From NCBI RefSeq assembly GCF_050107595.1, contig NZ_JBNILH010000002.1, forward strand, positions 434,001 to 498,000: a stretch of 64,000 bases of DNA, read 5' to 3'. The notes beneath the pieces are model-generated. The model was not told the origin of the DNA. It did no database searches and was given only the letters and a program-made list of their open reading frames with translations. The stretch's first letter is position 1. Every line of letters starts with the position of its first letter. Positions 16,961 through 26,937 of this stretch are shown one piece after another. The DNA is from Bacillus_AB infantis_C. Its GTDB lineage: Bacteria; Bacillota; Bacilli; Bacillales; Cytobacillaceae. Made by a program: the position numbers and the translations under genes.

Positions 16961-19365
16961 ATGTTGCGAGTGTCATAGTCGATGTGCCGGCCAAGCAGAC
17001 GGACAGGGCCTTTGATTATAAAATCCCTGACAGCCTTATCGGGGCAATCAAGCCTGGGATGCGTGTGATAGTACCTTTTGGACCGAGAAAAATACAGGGA
17101 TTTGTCATAGGTTTAAAGGACAGCTCTGATTTCGGCAAGCTGAAGGAGCTCATTGAGCCGATGGACCTGACGCCTGTTCTGAATACAGAGCTTCTTTCTC
17201 TTGGCAATTGGCTGACCAGCCACACACTCAGCTATAAAATATCCGCCTTCCAGGCGATGCTTCCTGCAGCACTTAAGGCGAAATACACGAAAAGGATAAG
17301 GCCAGCCGCCGGCTTGGAAATAGGTTCTTTGCCGGATACTGTGCAGCAGGCTTTTGGGAGCCGGGAAGAGGTGCCCTGGGAAGATGCTTCCAAAGAGGGG
17401 CTCCTGCCGCTTTTGCAGAAGGAAGCAGATAAGGGGAACCTGGAGGTCATCTATGAAGTGAAGGCAAAGGTAAGGAAGAAGAAGCTCAAGCATATCATAC
17501 CGGCTGCGCCGGAAAAGCTGATCAGCTTCAGAGAGGATCTGCCAGTCCAGGCTTCCAGGCAGAAAGAGGTCATCGATTATTTTATAGATAACAATGGACC
17601 TGTTGAATTGCGCGGGCTTCTCCACGCTCTGGGTGTTTCCGCTTCTACCATCAAAGGGCTCGTACAAAAGGGCATACTTGCTGAAAAAGAAATGGAAGTC
17701 TACCGGGATCCATATGAAGACAGGAGCTTTGAAGCAACATCTCCCCTTACCCTGACCGCTGAGCAGGATGCGGCCATCAGGCCGATCCTTTCGTCCATCA
17801 ATGAAAATGAGCACCATGTCTTCCTGCTGTACGGAGTAACAGGCAGCGGGAAAACCGAGGTTTACCTTCAGTCCATTCAGCGCGTGCTTGAGCAGGGACG
17901 GGAGGCGATCGTGCTGGTGCCTGAAATTTCCCTGACACCGCAAATGGTGACCAGGTTTAAGGGCAGGTTCGGGAATCAGGTTGCCGTCCTCCACAGCGGG
18001 CTCTCTGCAGGCGAAAAATATGATGAGTGGAGAAAAATTCAGCGCAAGGAAGTAAAGGTCGTTGTCGGTGCAAGGTCTGCCGTTTTTGCCCCCTTCGAGA
18101 ACCTTGGGATCATCATCATTGATGAAGAACATGAAAACAGCTATAAACAGGAAGAGAACCCCAGATACCATGCAAGGGACGCTGCGATTGAAAGGGCAAA
18201 ATACCACAGCTGCCCTGTCGTCCTCGGAAGTGCCACACCTTCGCTAGAGACCTTTGCAAGGGCACAGAAGGGTGTCTATGAAAAGCTGGAGCTCACCAAA
18301 AGAATGAACAGCCAGCCTCTTCCAAAGGTTGAAATCGTAGATATGCGTGAGGAATTAAGGGAAGGAAACCGCTCCATGTTCTCCCGCCAGCTTCTTGATA
18401 AATTAAAAGACAGGCTGGAAAAGAAAGAGCAGACGGTACTTTTCCTCAATAAAAGGGGACATTCCTCTTTTGTCATGTGCAGGGACTGCGGATATGTCGT
18501 CAATTGCCCCAATTGCGATATCTCTCTCACCTACCACCAATACAGCCGGCAGATGAAATGCCATTACTGCGGCCATGAAGACCATGTTCCCCCTGTATGT
18601 CCGGAATGCGGAAGTGAACATATCCGATATTTTGGAACAGGGACGCAGAAAGTGGAAGAAGAGCTTGGGAAAATCCTGCCTGAAGCCAGGGTCGTCAGGA
18701 TGGATGTTGATACAACCAGCCGAAAAGGCTCACATGAAAGGCTGCTGAACGAATTTCAGGAAGGGCATGCTGATATCCTCCTTGGAACCCAGATGATAGC
18801 CAAGGGCCTTGACTTTCCGAATATCACCCTTGTAGGTGTGCTGTCAGCAGACACAATGCTGCATCTCCCCGATTTCCGGGCGTCTGAAAAAACGTTCCAG
18901 CTCCTGACACAGGTCAGCGGAAGGGCTGGGCGCCATGAATTGGAGGGAGAAGTGGTCATACAGACCTACACCCCTGAGCATTACAGCATCGAGCTTGCCG
19001 GTGAGCAGGATTTTGAAAGCTTCTACCGGACGGAAATGATGGTCAGAAAGATGCATCAATATCCTCCCTTCTATTATATATCGCTCATCACTGTCAGCCA
19101 TGAAGATTTAATGAAGGCAGTTTCGGTGACAGAGAAAATAACGCAGTTTGCTGCGGCAAGGCTGAGCCCGGAAGCTAACATCCTCGGCCCGGTTGCATCG
19201 CCGATTCCACGGATCAATAATAGATATCGCTATCAATGTCTGATAAAATACAAACGGGAACCAGGATTGGAAAAAGTGCTAAAATCGGTTCTCGACCATT
19301 ATCAGCAGGAGATATCCGCAGGCCTGCAGATATCGGTTGATCTTAATCCCTATATCATGATGTAG
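16957..19365 (+). CDS. priA: primosomal protein N', replication restart helicase
   Basis: PriA reloads the replicative helicase at stalled forks. The 802-residue protein has an N-terminal 3'-end-binding domain (ASVIVDVPAKQTDRAFDY), winged-helix region, helicase lobe one with Walker A VTGSGKTEVY and DEEH box, a zinc module with four CxxC pairs (CRDCG, CPNC, CHYCG, CPEC) between about residues 508 and 550, and helicase lobe two with QMIAKGLDFPN and QVSGRAGR. ATGA overlap with coaBC shows coupling. The domain set is complete. Confidence 0.97.
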   Translation: MNVASVIVDVPAKQTDRAFDYKIPDSLIGAIKPGMRVIVPFGPRKIQGFVIGLKDSSDFGKLKELIEPMDLTPVLNTELLSLGNWLTSHTLSYKISAFQAMLPAALKAKYTKRIRPAAGLEIGSLPDTVQQAFGSREEVPWEDASKEGLLPLLQKEADKGNLEVIYEVKAKVRKKKLKHIIPAAPEKLISFREDLPVQASRQKEVIDYFIDNNGPVELRGLLHALGVSASTIKGLVQKGILAEKEMEVYRDPYEDRSFEATSPLTLTAEQDAAIRPILSSINENEHHVFLLYGVTGSGKTEVYLQSIQRVLEQGREAIVLVPEISLTPQMVTRFKGRFGNQVAVLHSGLSAGEKYDEWRKIQRKEVKVVVGARSAVFAPFENLGIIIIDEEHENSYKQEENPRYHARDAAIERAKYHSCPVVLGSATPSLETFARAQKGVYEKLELTKRMNSQPLPKVEIVDMREELREGNRSMFSRQLLDKLKDRLEKKEQTVLFLNKRGHSSFVMCRDCGYVVNCPNCDISLTYHQYSRQMKCHYCGHEDHVPPVCPECGSEHIRYFGTGTQKVEEELGKILPEARVVRMDVDTTSRKGSHERLLNEFQEGHADILLGTQMIAKGLDFPNITLVGVLSADTMLHLPDFRASEKTFQLLTQVSGRAGRHELEGEVVIQTYTPEHYSIELAGEQDFESFYRTEMMVRKMHQYPPFYYISLITVSHEDLMKAVSVTEKITQFAAARLSPEANILGPVASPIPRINNRYRYQCLIKYKREPGLEKVLKSVLDHYQQEISAGLQISVDLNPYIMM

Positions 19366-19435
19366 CGGTGGAATAATGGTTATGAGTTTAGGGAATTTGG
19401 TTGAAAATAGAGAAAAAGACATTGGAGGCAAGAAA

Positions 19436-19921
19436 TTGGCCGTTAGAAAAATAGTTACTTATCCAGCAGCAATACTTGAAGAGCCGTGCGAGACGGTTTC
19501 AGAATTCGATAAGAAGCTTGTGAAGCTTTTGAATGATATGTATGATACGATGATAGAGTTTGACGGCGTCGGCCTTGCAGCACCTCAGATAGGCATAAAG
19601 AAAAGAATCGCTGTCGTCGACATTGATGACGAAAATGGTACGATTGAGCTCATCAATCCTGAAATTATTGAAACGGGCGGAGAACAAACAGGCCCGGAAG
19701 GATGTTTGAGCTTCCCTGGACTGTATGGAGAAGTGACAAGACCATTTACTGTTAAAATAAAAGCCCAGGACAGAAAAGGAAAAAGCTTTACGCTGGAGGC
19801 AGATGATTTTCTGGCAAGGGCGATTCAGCATGAAATCGATCATCTGGACGGTGTCCTGTTTACCTCAAAGGTTAACAGATACCTGGAAGAAGAAGAGTTG
19901 GAAGGGTTGGAAAGCGAATGA
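19436..19921 (+). CDS. def: peptide deformylase
   Basis: Removes the formyl group from N-terminal Met of new proteins, a metalloenzyme. The 161-residue sequence has the three catalytic motifs GVGLAAPQIG, EGCLS (metal Cys) and HEIDH (residues about 132-136). I chose TTG 19436 since GGAGG lies seven bases upstream and the resulting N-terminus AVRKIVTYPA aligns with Bacillus Def; a longer ATG frame at 19376 has no matching sequence. It overlaps fmt by four bases, the usual def-fmt pairing. Confidence 0.95.
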   Translation: MAVRKIVTYPAAILEEPCETVSEFDKKLVKLLNDMYDTMIEFDGVGLAAPQIGIKKRIAVVDIDDENGTIELINPEIIETGGEQTGPEGCLSFPGLYGEVTRPFTVKIKAQDRKGKSFTLEADDFLARAIQHEIDHLDGVLFTSKVNRYLEEEELEGLESE

Positions 19922-20874
19922 CAAAAATCGTATTTATGGGAACGCCGGATTTCTCGGTTCCTATCTTAAAGCAATTAATATCGGAAGGCTATAATGTGAT
20001 TGCAGCAGTGACGCAGCCGGACAGGCCGGTCGGCAGGAAAAGAATCCTGACCCCTCCTCCTGTCAAGGCAGAGGCTGTAAAGCAGGGAATCCCTGTCTAT
20101 CAGCCGGAAAAGATCCGGGTGAAGGAAGAGCTGGACAAGATCCTGGCCCTTGAGCCTGACCTGATCGTTACAGCGGCATTTGGCCAGATTTTGCCGAAGG
20201 AGCTGCTGGAGTACCCTAAATACGGCTGCATCAATGTCCATGCTTCCCTTCTCCCTGAGCTGCGGGGCGGCGCACCGATCCATTATTCAATCATCCAGGG
20301 TAAAGAAAAGACGGGCATCACCATCATGTATATGGCTGAAAAACTGGATGCAGGCGATATTTTGACGCAGGCAGAGGTTGTCATCGAGGAGAACGATACG
20401 GCAGGCTCTCTCTTTGATAAGCTGAGCGAAGCAGGGGCAGCCCTTCTGTCAGATACTCTTCCAAAGCTGCTCAAGGGCGAGATTGAGCCGATTCCTCAAA
20501 ATGATGAAGAGGCAACTTTTGCTTATAATATAAAAAGAGAGCAGGAACAGGTTGACTGGACTAAGACAGGTGAAGAAATATACAACCATATCCGCGGCAT
20601 GAATCCCTGGCCTGTAGCTTTTACCACCCTTGACGGGTCAGTGCTGAAACTGTGGAGCTCTGAAAAAGTCGGCCTGAAGGAAAAAGCCCATCCCGGTACG
20701 GTTGTCGGGATTGAGAAAGACGGCTTTATCGCGGCAGCCGGGAATATGACCGGCATTAAGATTACCGAGCTGCAGCCGGCTGGAAAGAAAAAAATGTCCG
20801 GAGAACAATTTCTCCGCGGTGCAGGCTCTTCCATGAGCATCGGCACTGTGCTGGGAGAACAGCATGGCGAATAA
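19918..20874 (+). CDS. fmt: methionyl-tRNA formyltransferase
   Basis: Formylates initiator Met-tRNA using 10-formyl-tetrahydrofolate. The 318-residue protein reads IVFMGTPDFSVPIL at the N-terminus, has the folate/catalytic segment INVHASLLPELRGGAPI with the conserved Asn/His/Asp set, and a C-terminal tRNA-binding OB domain from about residue 207. It is coupled to def by ATGA, matching the linked cycle of formylation and deformylation, and overlaps rsmB by 11 bases. Confidence 0.97.
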   Translation: MTKIVFMGTPDFSVPILKQLISEGYNVIAAVTQPDRPVGRKRILTPPPVKAEAVKQGIPVYQPEKIRVKEELDKILALEPDLIVTAAFGQILPKELLEYPKYGCINVHASLLPELRGGAPIHYSIIQGKEKTGITIMYMAEKLDAGDILTQAEVVIEENDTAGSLFDKLSEAGAALLSDTLPKLLKGEIEPIPQNDEEATFAYNIKREQEQVDWTKTGEEIYNHIRGMNPWPVAFTTLDGSVLKLWSSEKVGLKEKAHPGTVVGIEKDGFIAAAGNMTGIKITELQPAGKKKMSGEQFLRGAGSSMSIGTVLGEQHGE

Positions 20875-22210
20875 AAATGTGCGCGAGGCAGCGGTAGAGC
20901 TGCTGGAAGCTATTGAAAAAAACCAGTCATACAGCAATCTCCTCTTAAACAGCAGCATTAAGAAAAATGATATCAGCAGCAAAGATGTCGGGCTCCTGAC
21001 TGAGCTTGTCTACGGTACCCTGCAAAGGAAAATGACCCTTGATTATCAGATGGAGCCTTTCCTTAAGAATCCGAAGAAACTTGAAAGCTGGGTAAGGCAG
21101 CTGCTCAGGATCACTTTTTACCAGATGATCTATCTGGATAAAATTCCTGACCGGGCCGCTATCTATGAAGCGGTGGAAATCGCCAAGCGCAAAGGGCATA
21201 AAGGCATCTCAGGGATGGTCAATGGCGTGCTGAGGAGCCTCCAGAGGCAGGGGGCACGGAGCCTCGATAGCATCAAGGACAGTGTGGAAAGGCTGGCAAT
21301 GGAAACAAGCCATCCGCTCTGGCTTGTCAAAAGATGGGTCGATCAGCTCGGGTTTGAACGCGCGAAAGAAATGTGTGAGCTGAATCTGACAGCTCCTCTG
21401 CAGACAGGAAGGGTTAATCTGATGAAGGTGAGCATGGATGAATGCCTTGCCATGCTGGAAGAAGAAGGCTACCAGGTTGAAGCCAGCCCAGTCATCCCTG
21501 AGGCGGTCAAAAGCAGAAAAGGGAATCTTGCCCATTCACGTGCGTTCAAGGAAGGCTATCTGAGCATCCAGGATGAAAGTTCTATGCTTGCGGCATATGC
21601 CCTGGGAGCAGAAACGGATAATAATGTCCTTGATGCCTGCGCCGCTCCGGGGGGGAAAACAACCCATATTGCCGAAAAACTTGAAAATACCGGACAAGTC
21701 ATTTCACTTGATTTGCATGAACATAAGGTTAAGCTTATTGCTGACAATGCCAGAAGACTGGGGCTGTCAAATATCGAAACAAAGGCGATGGACAGCAGGA
21801 CTGTACAGGAGCACTTCGATGCGGGGTCTTTCGACCGCATCCTGCTTGATGCCCCATGTTCAGGGCTGGGTGTCATGAGGCGCAAGCCTGACATGAAGTA
21901 CACTAAAAAAGAAGAAGATATCATGCATCTGCAGAAAGTGCAGCTTAAACTGCTGGAAGCAGTTGCCCCTTTGCTAAAGGACGGGGGAACCCTTGTCTAC
22001 AGCACATGTACAGTGGATCGGGAGGAAAACGAAAACGCGGTGAGGCAATTCCTTGATTCACATCCCGAATTCTCCGGTGACCATTCCTTAGCGGATAGGC
22101 TGCCTGAAGCAGTGAGAGCATTGGCAAAAGACTTTGAACTACAAATATTGCCCCAGGACCTGGGGTCGGACGGCTTTTATATAGCCAGCCTGAGAAAGAA
22201 GGTGCAATAG
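20864..22210 (+). CDS. rsmB: 16S rRNA m5C967 methyltransferase RsmB
   Basis: SAM-dependent cytosine-5 methyltransferase of 16S rRNA. The 448 residues hold an N-terminal NusB-like RNA-binding domain (about 1-140, VRQLLRITFYQM) and a C-terminal Rossmann methyltransferase with the SAM motif DACAAPGGKTTH, DAPCSGLG (release Cys) and the catalytic Cys of STCTVDREEN. The gene starts inside fmt and ends on the first base of the rlmN GTG start, so translation is probably coupled across the set. Confidence 0.95.
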   Translation: MANKNVREAAVELLEAIEKNQSYSNLLLNSSIKKNDISSKDVGLLTELVYGTLQRKMTLDYQMEPFLKNPKKLESWVRQLLRITFYQMIYLDKIPDRAAIYEAVEIAKRKGHKGISGMVNGVLRSLQRQGARSLDSIKDSVERLAMETSHPLWLVKRWVDQLGFERAKEMCELNLTAPLQTGRVNLMKVSMDECLAMLEEEGYQVEASPVIPEAVKSRKGNLAHSRAFKEGYLSIQDESSMLAAYALGAETDNNVLDACAAPGGKTTHIAEKLENTGQVISLDLHEHKVKLIADNARRLGLSNIETKAMDSRTVQEHFDAGSFDRILLDAPCSGLGVMRRKPDMKYTKKEEDIMHLQKVQLKLLEAVAPLLKDGGTLVYSTCTVDREENENAVRQFLDSHPEFSGDHSLADRLPEAVRALAKDFELQILPQDLGSDGFYIASLRKKVQ

Positions 22211-23298
22211 TGGAAAACGTTAAAACAACAGAGAAGAAGCAGACAGCCGAGCAAAAACCATCCATCTATTCATTGCAGCTCGATGAGCTGAAGGATTGGC
22301 TCAAGGATAATAACGAGAAGGCATTCCGTGCCGCGCAGATATTCGAATGGCTTTACCAGAAAAGGGTGGCAACATTCGACGATATGACAAACCTCTCAAA
22401 AGCTTTGAGAGACAAACTGAATGAAACCTTTGCCCTGACGACATTAAAAACACTCATCCAGCAGACCTCTTCTGATGGAACAATCAAGTTTCTGTTCGAG
22501 CTTCATGACGGCTATTCCATTGAAACCGTTTTGATGCGCCATGAATACGGAAATTCCGTTTGTGTGACAACCCAGGTGGGCTGCCGGATAGGCTGTACAT
22601 TCTGCGCCTCCACACTCGGGGGATTAAAACGCAATTTAGAAGCAGGAGAAATCGTTGCTCAGGTCGTAAAAGTACAACAGGCACTTGATGAAACTGATGA
22701 AAGGGTCAGCTCTGTTGTCATCATGGGCATCGGCGAGCCATTTGACAATTATGATCATATGATGTCTTTCCTTAGAATTATCAACCATGATGACGGGCTC
22801 AATATCGGGGCACGCCATATTACGGTTTCAACAAGCGGGATCATTCCGAAAATCTACAAATTTGCAGATGAAAACATGCAGATCAACTTCGCAGTTTCCC
22901 TGCATGCGCCAAACACGGAAATCCGCAGCAGGCTGATGCCGATTAACCGGGCATATAAACTGCCGGACCTGATGGAAGCCATCCGCTATTATGTCGATAA
23001 AACGGGCAGGCGGGTAAGCTTTGAATACGGCTTGTTCGGAAGCGTGAATGACCAGGTGGAGCATGCTGAGGAGCTTGCATCACTGATTAAAGGGCTGAAA
23101 TGCCACGTGAACCTGATTCCCGTCAATTATGTGCCTGAAAGGGATTATGTAAGAACACCTAAGGATCAGATCTTTGCTTTCGAAAAAGCGCTGAAGAACA
23201 GAGGTGTGAACGTGACCATCCGCCGCGAGCAGGGCCATGATATCGATGCAGCATGCGGCCAGCTCCGTGCGAAGGAGCGCAAAGAAGAGACGAGGTGA
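22210..23298 (+). CDS. rlmN: 23S rRNA/tRNA adenine C2 methyltransferase RlmN (radical SAM)
   Basis: Methylates C2 of A2503 in 23S rRNA and A37 in some tRNAs using a radical SAM mechanism. The 362-residue protein has the CxxxCxxC iron-sulfur motif (Cys125, 129 and 132 in CRIGCTFC), the GEP box (MGIGEPFDN) and the C-terminal catalytic Cys in AACGQL. The GTG at 22210 shares one base with the rsmB stop and has GAAGGTG upstream. The N-terminus and length fit Bacillus RlmN (YloN). Confidence 0.97.
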   Translation: MENVKTTEKKQTAEQKPSIYSLQLDELKDWLKDNNEKAFRAAQIFEWLYQKRVATFDDMTNLSKALRDKLNETFALTTLKTLIQQTSSDGTIKFLFELHDGYSIETVLMRHEYGNSVCVTTQVGCRIGCTFCASTLGGLKRNLEAGEIVAQVVKVQQALDETDERVSSVVIMGIGEPFDNYDHMMSFLRIINHDDGLNIGARHITVSTSGIIPKIYKFADENMQINFAVSLHAPNTEIRSRLMPINRAYKLPDLMEAIRYYVDKTGRRVSFEYGLFGSVNDQVEHAEELASLIKGLKCHVNLIPVNYVPERDYVRTPKDQIFAFEKALKNRGVNVTIRREQGHDIDAACGQLRAKERKEETR

Positions 23299-23302
23299 CA
23301 GA

Positions 23303-24064
23303 ATGAAAGCTGTCTTTATGACGGACAGGGGAAAGATCCGTCAGCATAATGAAGATAACGGCGGAATTTTTGTCAACCGCAGCGGGCAGCGCCTTGCCAT
23401 CGTAGCCGATGGCATGGGCGGCCACCGTGCGGGTGACGTTGCCAGTGAGATGACCCTCCTGAAGCTGAAGGAGCTGTGGGAAGGCAATGAGGGGATTGAA
23501 ACACCGGAGCAGGCTGAGGAATGGCTGAGGACCAATATTGGAGAAGTGAATGCCCTGTTGTTCGAACATTCAAAGAATAACAGTGAATGCGAAGGGATGG
23601 GGACGACCATCGTTGCCGCCATTGCGACCGGCCTGTTTGCCACCATTGCCAATATTGGCGACAGCAGGGGTTACATATTGAACGAATCAGGATTCAAGCA
23701 GCTGACAGAAGATCATTCCCTTGTGAATGAGCTCCTCCGGTCAGGCCAGATTTCAAAAGAAGATGCAGAGCATCACCCCCGAAAGAATGTTTTGCTGAGA
23801 GCACTTGGAACTGAAGAAAAGGTACAGATGGACACCAGGACCATCGTATTTGAGGAAGAGGATCTGCTGCTTCTCAGTTCGGATGGACTGACAAATAAGG
23901 TTTCTGAGCAGGAGATGCATGAAATCCTGGCCGGGGAAAAAGAGCTCGGTGATAAGGCAGCGGATCTGATCCAGCTTGCCAATGACAACGGCGGTGAGGA
24001 CAATATCACCCTTGTGATTGTCGAGTTCATGGATGCAGGCAGTTCTGGTGATACAGAATGCTGA
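23303..24064 (+). CDS. prpC: PPM-family Ser/Thr phosphatase PrpC
   Basis: Manganese-dependent PP2C-type phosphatase that reverses PrkC phosphorylation. The 253-residue protein has the metal-binding motifs RQHNEDN, VADGMGGH, GDSRGY, SSDGLTN and GGEDNITL in order. ATG 23303 follows CGAGGTGA; the longer upstream frame is the rlmN 3' end. The last seven bases overlap prkC, the standard phosphatase-kinase pairing in Firmicutes. Confidence 0.97.
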   Translation: MKAVFMTDRGKIRQHNEDNGGIFVNRSGQRLAIVADGMGGHRAGDVASEMTLLKLKELWEGNEGIETPEQAEEWLRTNIGEVNALLFEHSKNNSECEGMGTTIVAAIATGLFATIANIGDSRGYILNESGFKQLTEDHSLVNELLRSGQISKEDAEHHPRKNVLLRALGTEEKVQMDTRTIVFEEEDLLLLSSDGLTNKVSEQEMHEILAGEKELGDKAADLIQLANDNGGEDNITLVIVEFMDAGSSGDTEC

Positions 24065-26034
24065 TTGGTAAAAGAATAAGCGGCCGCTATAAGATTTTGG
24101 ATATGATAGGCGGCGGCGGGATGGCGAATGTATATCTGGCGCATGATATGATCCTGGACCGCGATGTGGCCGTTAAGATTCTGCGCCTGGATTTTGCTGA
24201 GAATGACGAATTCATCAGGAGATTCCACCGTGAAGCGCAATCTGCTACAAGCCTCGCACATCCGAATATAGTTAGCATCTATGATGTCGGCGAAGAAGAT
24301 TCAATCTATTATATTGTCATGGAATATGTGGAAGGGCAAACACTCAAACAGTATATCCAGCAGCATTCACCAGTACCCGTTGACACGGCACTGGATATTA
24401 TGAAGCAGCTTTTGTCTGCCATTTCACATGCCCATCAGCATCATATCGTCCACAGGGACATCAAGCCGCATAATATCCTGGTTGACCGGCTCGGGAATGT
24501 GAAAATTACAGATTTCGGGATCGCCATGGCCCTGAGTTCAACGAGCATCACCCAAACCAACTCTGTGCTTGGCTCCGTACATTATCTTTCCCCTGAACAG
24601 GCAAGGGGAGGGATGGCCAATAAGAAATCTGATATCTATTCCCTCGGAATTGTGATGTTCGAGCTGCTGACCGGCAGGCTGCCGTTTTCAGGAGAATCTG
24701 CAGTTTCCATCGCGCTTAAGCATCTTCAGTCCGAAACCCCTTCATTAAGAAGGTGGAATCCGTCTATTCCCCAAAGTGTTGAAAATATCGTATTGAAGGC
24801 AACTGCGAAAGACCCCTTTCACCGGTATGAAAATGTAGAGGATATGGAGGAAGATATCAGGACCGCTCTAGAACCGGGCAGGATGAATGAGAAGAAATTT
24901 TCGGTGCCGGATGATGATGATGCTACAAAAGCAATTCCGGTGATCACCAGTGACCACCCTTATCAGAATATGGACGAAACGCGCGTACATGAAAAGGATG
25001 ATAAAGGCTCTTCTTCGGGTCCGGCTCCTGCTGCCAAAAAACAAAAAAAAGATAAGAAAAAGAAGAAGAAGTGGCCGATTGTCCTTGTTTCTCTTTTTCT
25101 CTTCTTTGTTGTCTTGGGAGTACTGGCCCTGACAGTCCTTCCTGAGCTGTTTCTGCCAAAGGAAATCGAGGTTCCTGATGTGGCAGGGGAAACAATTGAG
25201 GATGCCACATCCATACTGACAAAAGCAGGTTTTGAGGTGGAAGATCCGGTCGAGATTAATGATGAAGAGGTAGAAGAGGGACTCGTTATCAAAACCGATC
25301 CGAAAGCCGGCAGGATGGCGAAGGAAGAATCCAGTATAACGATATATTTAAGTTCCGGGAAAGAGAAGTTTGAAATGTCGGACTATACCGGAAGATCCTT
25401 TGAAGAGGTCGAAAGCCTCCTTGAGAAAGAGGGCTTTACACAAATCACCCGGGAGGACGCCAATAATGAGGAAGAACCTGAAGGAACAATCCTTGAGCAG
25501 TCTATCGATGAAGGGGAAGAAGTAATCCCTGGCGAAACCGAGATCGAGTTCACCGTAAGCAGTGGACCAGCACCCATTGTCCTGAAGGATCTTACTGGTC
25601 TCAATCTAAAGGGCGTGCAGGATTATGCCGAATCAACGGGACTGAAGATCGATACATCGAAAGAAGAGTACCATGATACAGTTGAAAAAGGCCTCGTCAT
25701 CAGCCAGTCGCAGCCCGCAGGAACTGAGCTTGGCAAAGGTTCAGGCCTGTCAGTCACCTTCTCAAAAGGCAAGGAAGAGATTCCTCCAAAAACAGTGCCC
25801 GTAGAAATCACGATACCATATGAGCCTGAGGAAGAAGGGGAGCCGCAGGAGATCCAGATCCTTGTGGAAGATATGAATAATAAGATGACAGCGCCTTTTG
25901 ATACCTTCTACATTACGGAAGAACGTAAGTATAATTTGGAACTATTGATACAGGAAGGCAGCAAAGCGTATTATAAAGTTCTGAGAAACAGCCAGCAGAT
26001 TATTGATGAAGAAGTCGATTATCCCGGGAACTAA
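24058..26034 (+). CDS. prkC: membrane Ser/Thr kinase PrkC with PASTA domains
   Basis: Hanks-type kinase that senses muropeptides and controls germination, cell-wall metabolism and stationary survival in B. subtilis. The 658 residues hold a cytosolic kinase domain (about 10-270) with GGGGMANVY, VAVKIL, HRDIKPHNIL and TDFGIA, a disordered Lys-rich juxtamembrane segment near residue 325-340, one TM helix (about 341-364), and three extracellular PASTA repeats (about 370-570), followed by an Ig-like C-terminal region. It overlaps prpC and is followed 20 bases later by rsgA. Confidence 0.97.
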   Translation: MLIGKRISGRYKILDMIGGGGMANVYLAHDMILDRDVAVKILRLDFAENDEFIRRFHREAQSATSLAHPNIVSIYDVGEEDSIYYIVMEYVEGQTLKQYIQQHSPVPVDTALDIMKQLLSAISHAHQHHIVHRDIKPHNILVDRLGNVKITDFGIAMALSSTSITQTNSVLGSVHYLSPEQARGGMANKKSDIYSLGIVMFELLTGRLPFSGESAVSIALKHLQSETPSLRRWNPSIPQSVENIVLKATAKDPFHRYENVEDMEEDIRTALEPGRMNEKKFSVPDDDDATKAIPVITSDHPYQNMDETRVHEKDDKGSSSGPAPAAKKQKKDKKKKKKWPIVLVSLFLFFVVLGVLALTVLPELFLPKEIEVPDVAGETIEDATSILTKAGFEVEDPVEINDEEVEEGLVIKTDPKAGRMAKEESSITIYLSSGKEKFEMSDYTGRSFEEVESLLEKEGFTQITREDANNEEEPEGTILEQSIDEGEEVIPGETEIEFTVSSGPAPIVLKDLTGLNLKGVQDYAESTGLKIDTSKEEYHDTVEKGLVISQSQPAGTELGKGSGLSVTFSKGKEEIPPKTVPVEITIPYEPEEEGEPQEIQILVEDMNNKMTAPFDTFYITEERKYNLELLIQEGSKAYYKVLRNSQQIIDEEVDYPGN

Positions 26035-26054
26035 AAAGAATTAGGAGTGTTTGT

Positions 26055-26936
26055 ATGCCTGAAGGCAAAATCATTAAGGCATTAAGCGGATTCTATTATG
26101 TGCTTAGCGGCGAAAGAACTGTGCAATGCAGGGGCAGGGGAGTGTTCAGGAAAAACAAGATCACCCCCCTTGTCGGAGACAATGTCGTATATCAGGCAGA
26201 TAACGACAGTGAAGGATATATCCTTGAAGTGAAAGAAAGAAAAAATGAACTGGTCAGGCCTCCGATTGCCAATGTGGACCAGGCAATCCTCGTCTTTTCA
26301 GCTTCTGAGCCGGATTTCAGTACAGCTTTGCTGGACCGTTTCCTTGTGCTGGTTGAATTCAACCATATCCAGCCGGTTATCTGCATCTCAAAAATGGATC
26401 TGGTAAATGAAGAAGAGAGAATGAAGATAGAGGACTATGCAGCTTCTTACAGGGACGCAGGCTATGATGTGCTGCTGACTTCTTCAGAAAATGGGATCGG
26501 GATTGATGAACTGCTTCCTTTCCTTGAAAGAGGAATTTCAGTTTTTGCCGGGCAGTCGGGAGTAGGGAAATCTTCTCTCCTCAATGCCCTCAGGCCAGAG
26601 CTGGAACTCAAAACGGACAACATTTCCTCACATCTGGGAAGAGGGAAGCATACAACCCGCCATGTAGAGCTGATTGAAATCGGCCAGGGATTTGTTGCTG
26701 ATACGCCGGGATTCAGCTCCCTTGAATTCACCGATATTGAAGCAGAAGAATTGAATTTCTGCTTCCCGGATATCAGGGAAAAAAGCGAAGCCTGCAAATT
26801 CCGTGCCTGCCTGCATATTTCTGAGCCGAAATGTGCGGTGAAAGCAGCGGTCGACAACGGAGAAATTCCGCAGTACAGATATGAGCATTACAAAGATTTC
26901 CTCCAGGAAATAAAAGATAGAAAGCCGAGGTATTAA
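26055..26936 (+). CDS. rsgA: ribosome small-subunit GTPase RsgA
   Basis: A circularly permuted GTPase that checks late 30S assembly. The 293-residue protein has an N-terminal OB fold, G4 (SKMDL) before G1 (AGQSGVGKSSLLN), G3 DTPGF, and a C-terminal zinc knuckle with Cys-x4-Cys-x-His and a later Cys (CKFRACLH, PKC). In B. subtilis this protein (CpgA/YloQ) is a PrkC substrate and lies next to prkC, as here. ATG 26055 follows TTAGGAGTG. Confidence 0.96.
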   Translation: MPEGKIIKALSGFYYVLSGERTVQCRGRGVFRKNKITPLVGDNVVYQADNDSEGYILEVKERKNELVRPPIANVDQAILVFSASEPDFSTALLDRFLVLVEFNHIQPVICISKMDLVNEEERMKIEDYAASYRDAGYDVLLTSSENGIGIDELLPFLERGISVFAGQSGVGKSSLLNALRPELELKTDNISSHLGRGKHTTRHVELIEIGQGFVADTPGFSSLEFTDIEAEELNFCFPDIREKSEACKFRACLHISEPKCAVKAAVDNGEIPQYRYEHYKDFLQEIKDRKPRY

Positions 26937-26937
26937 T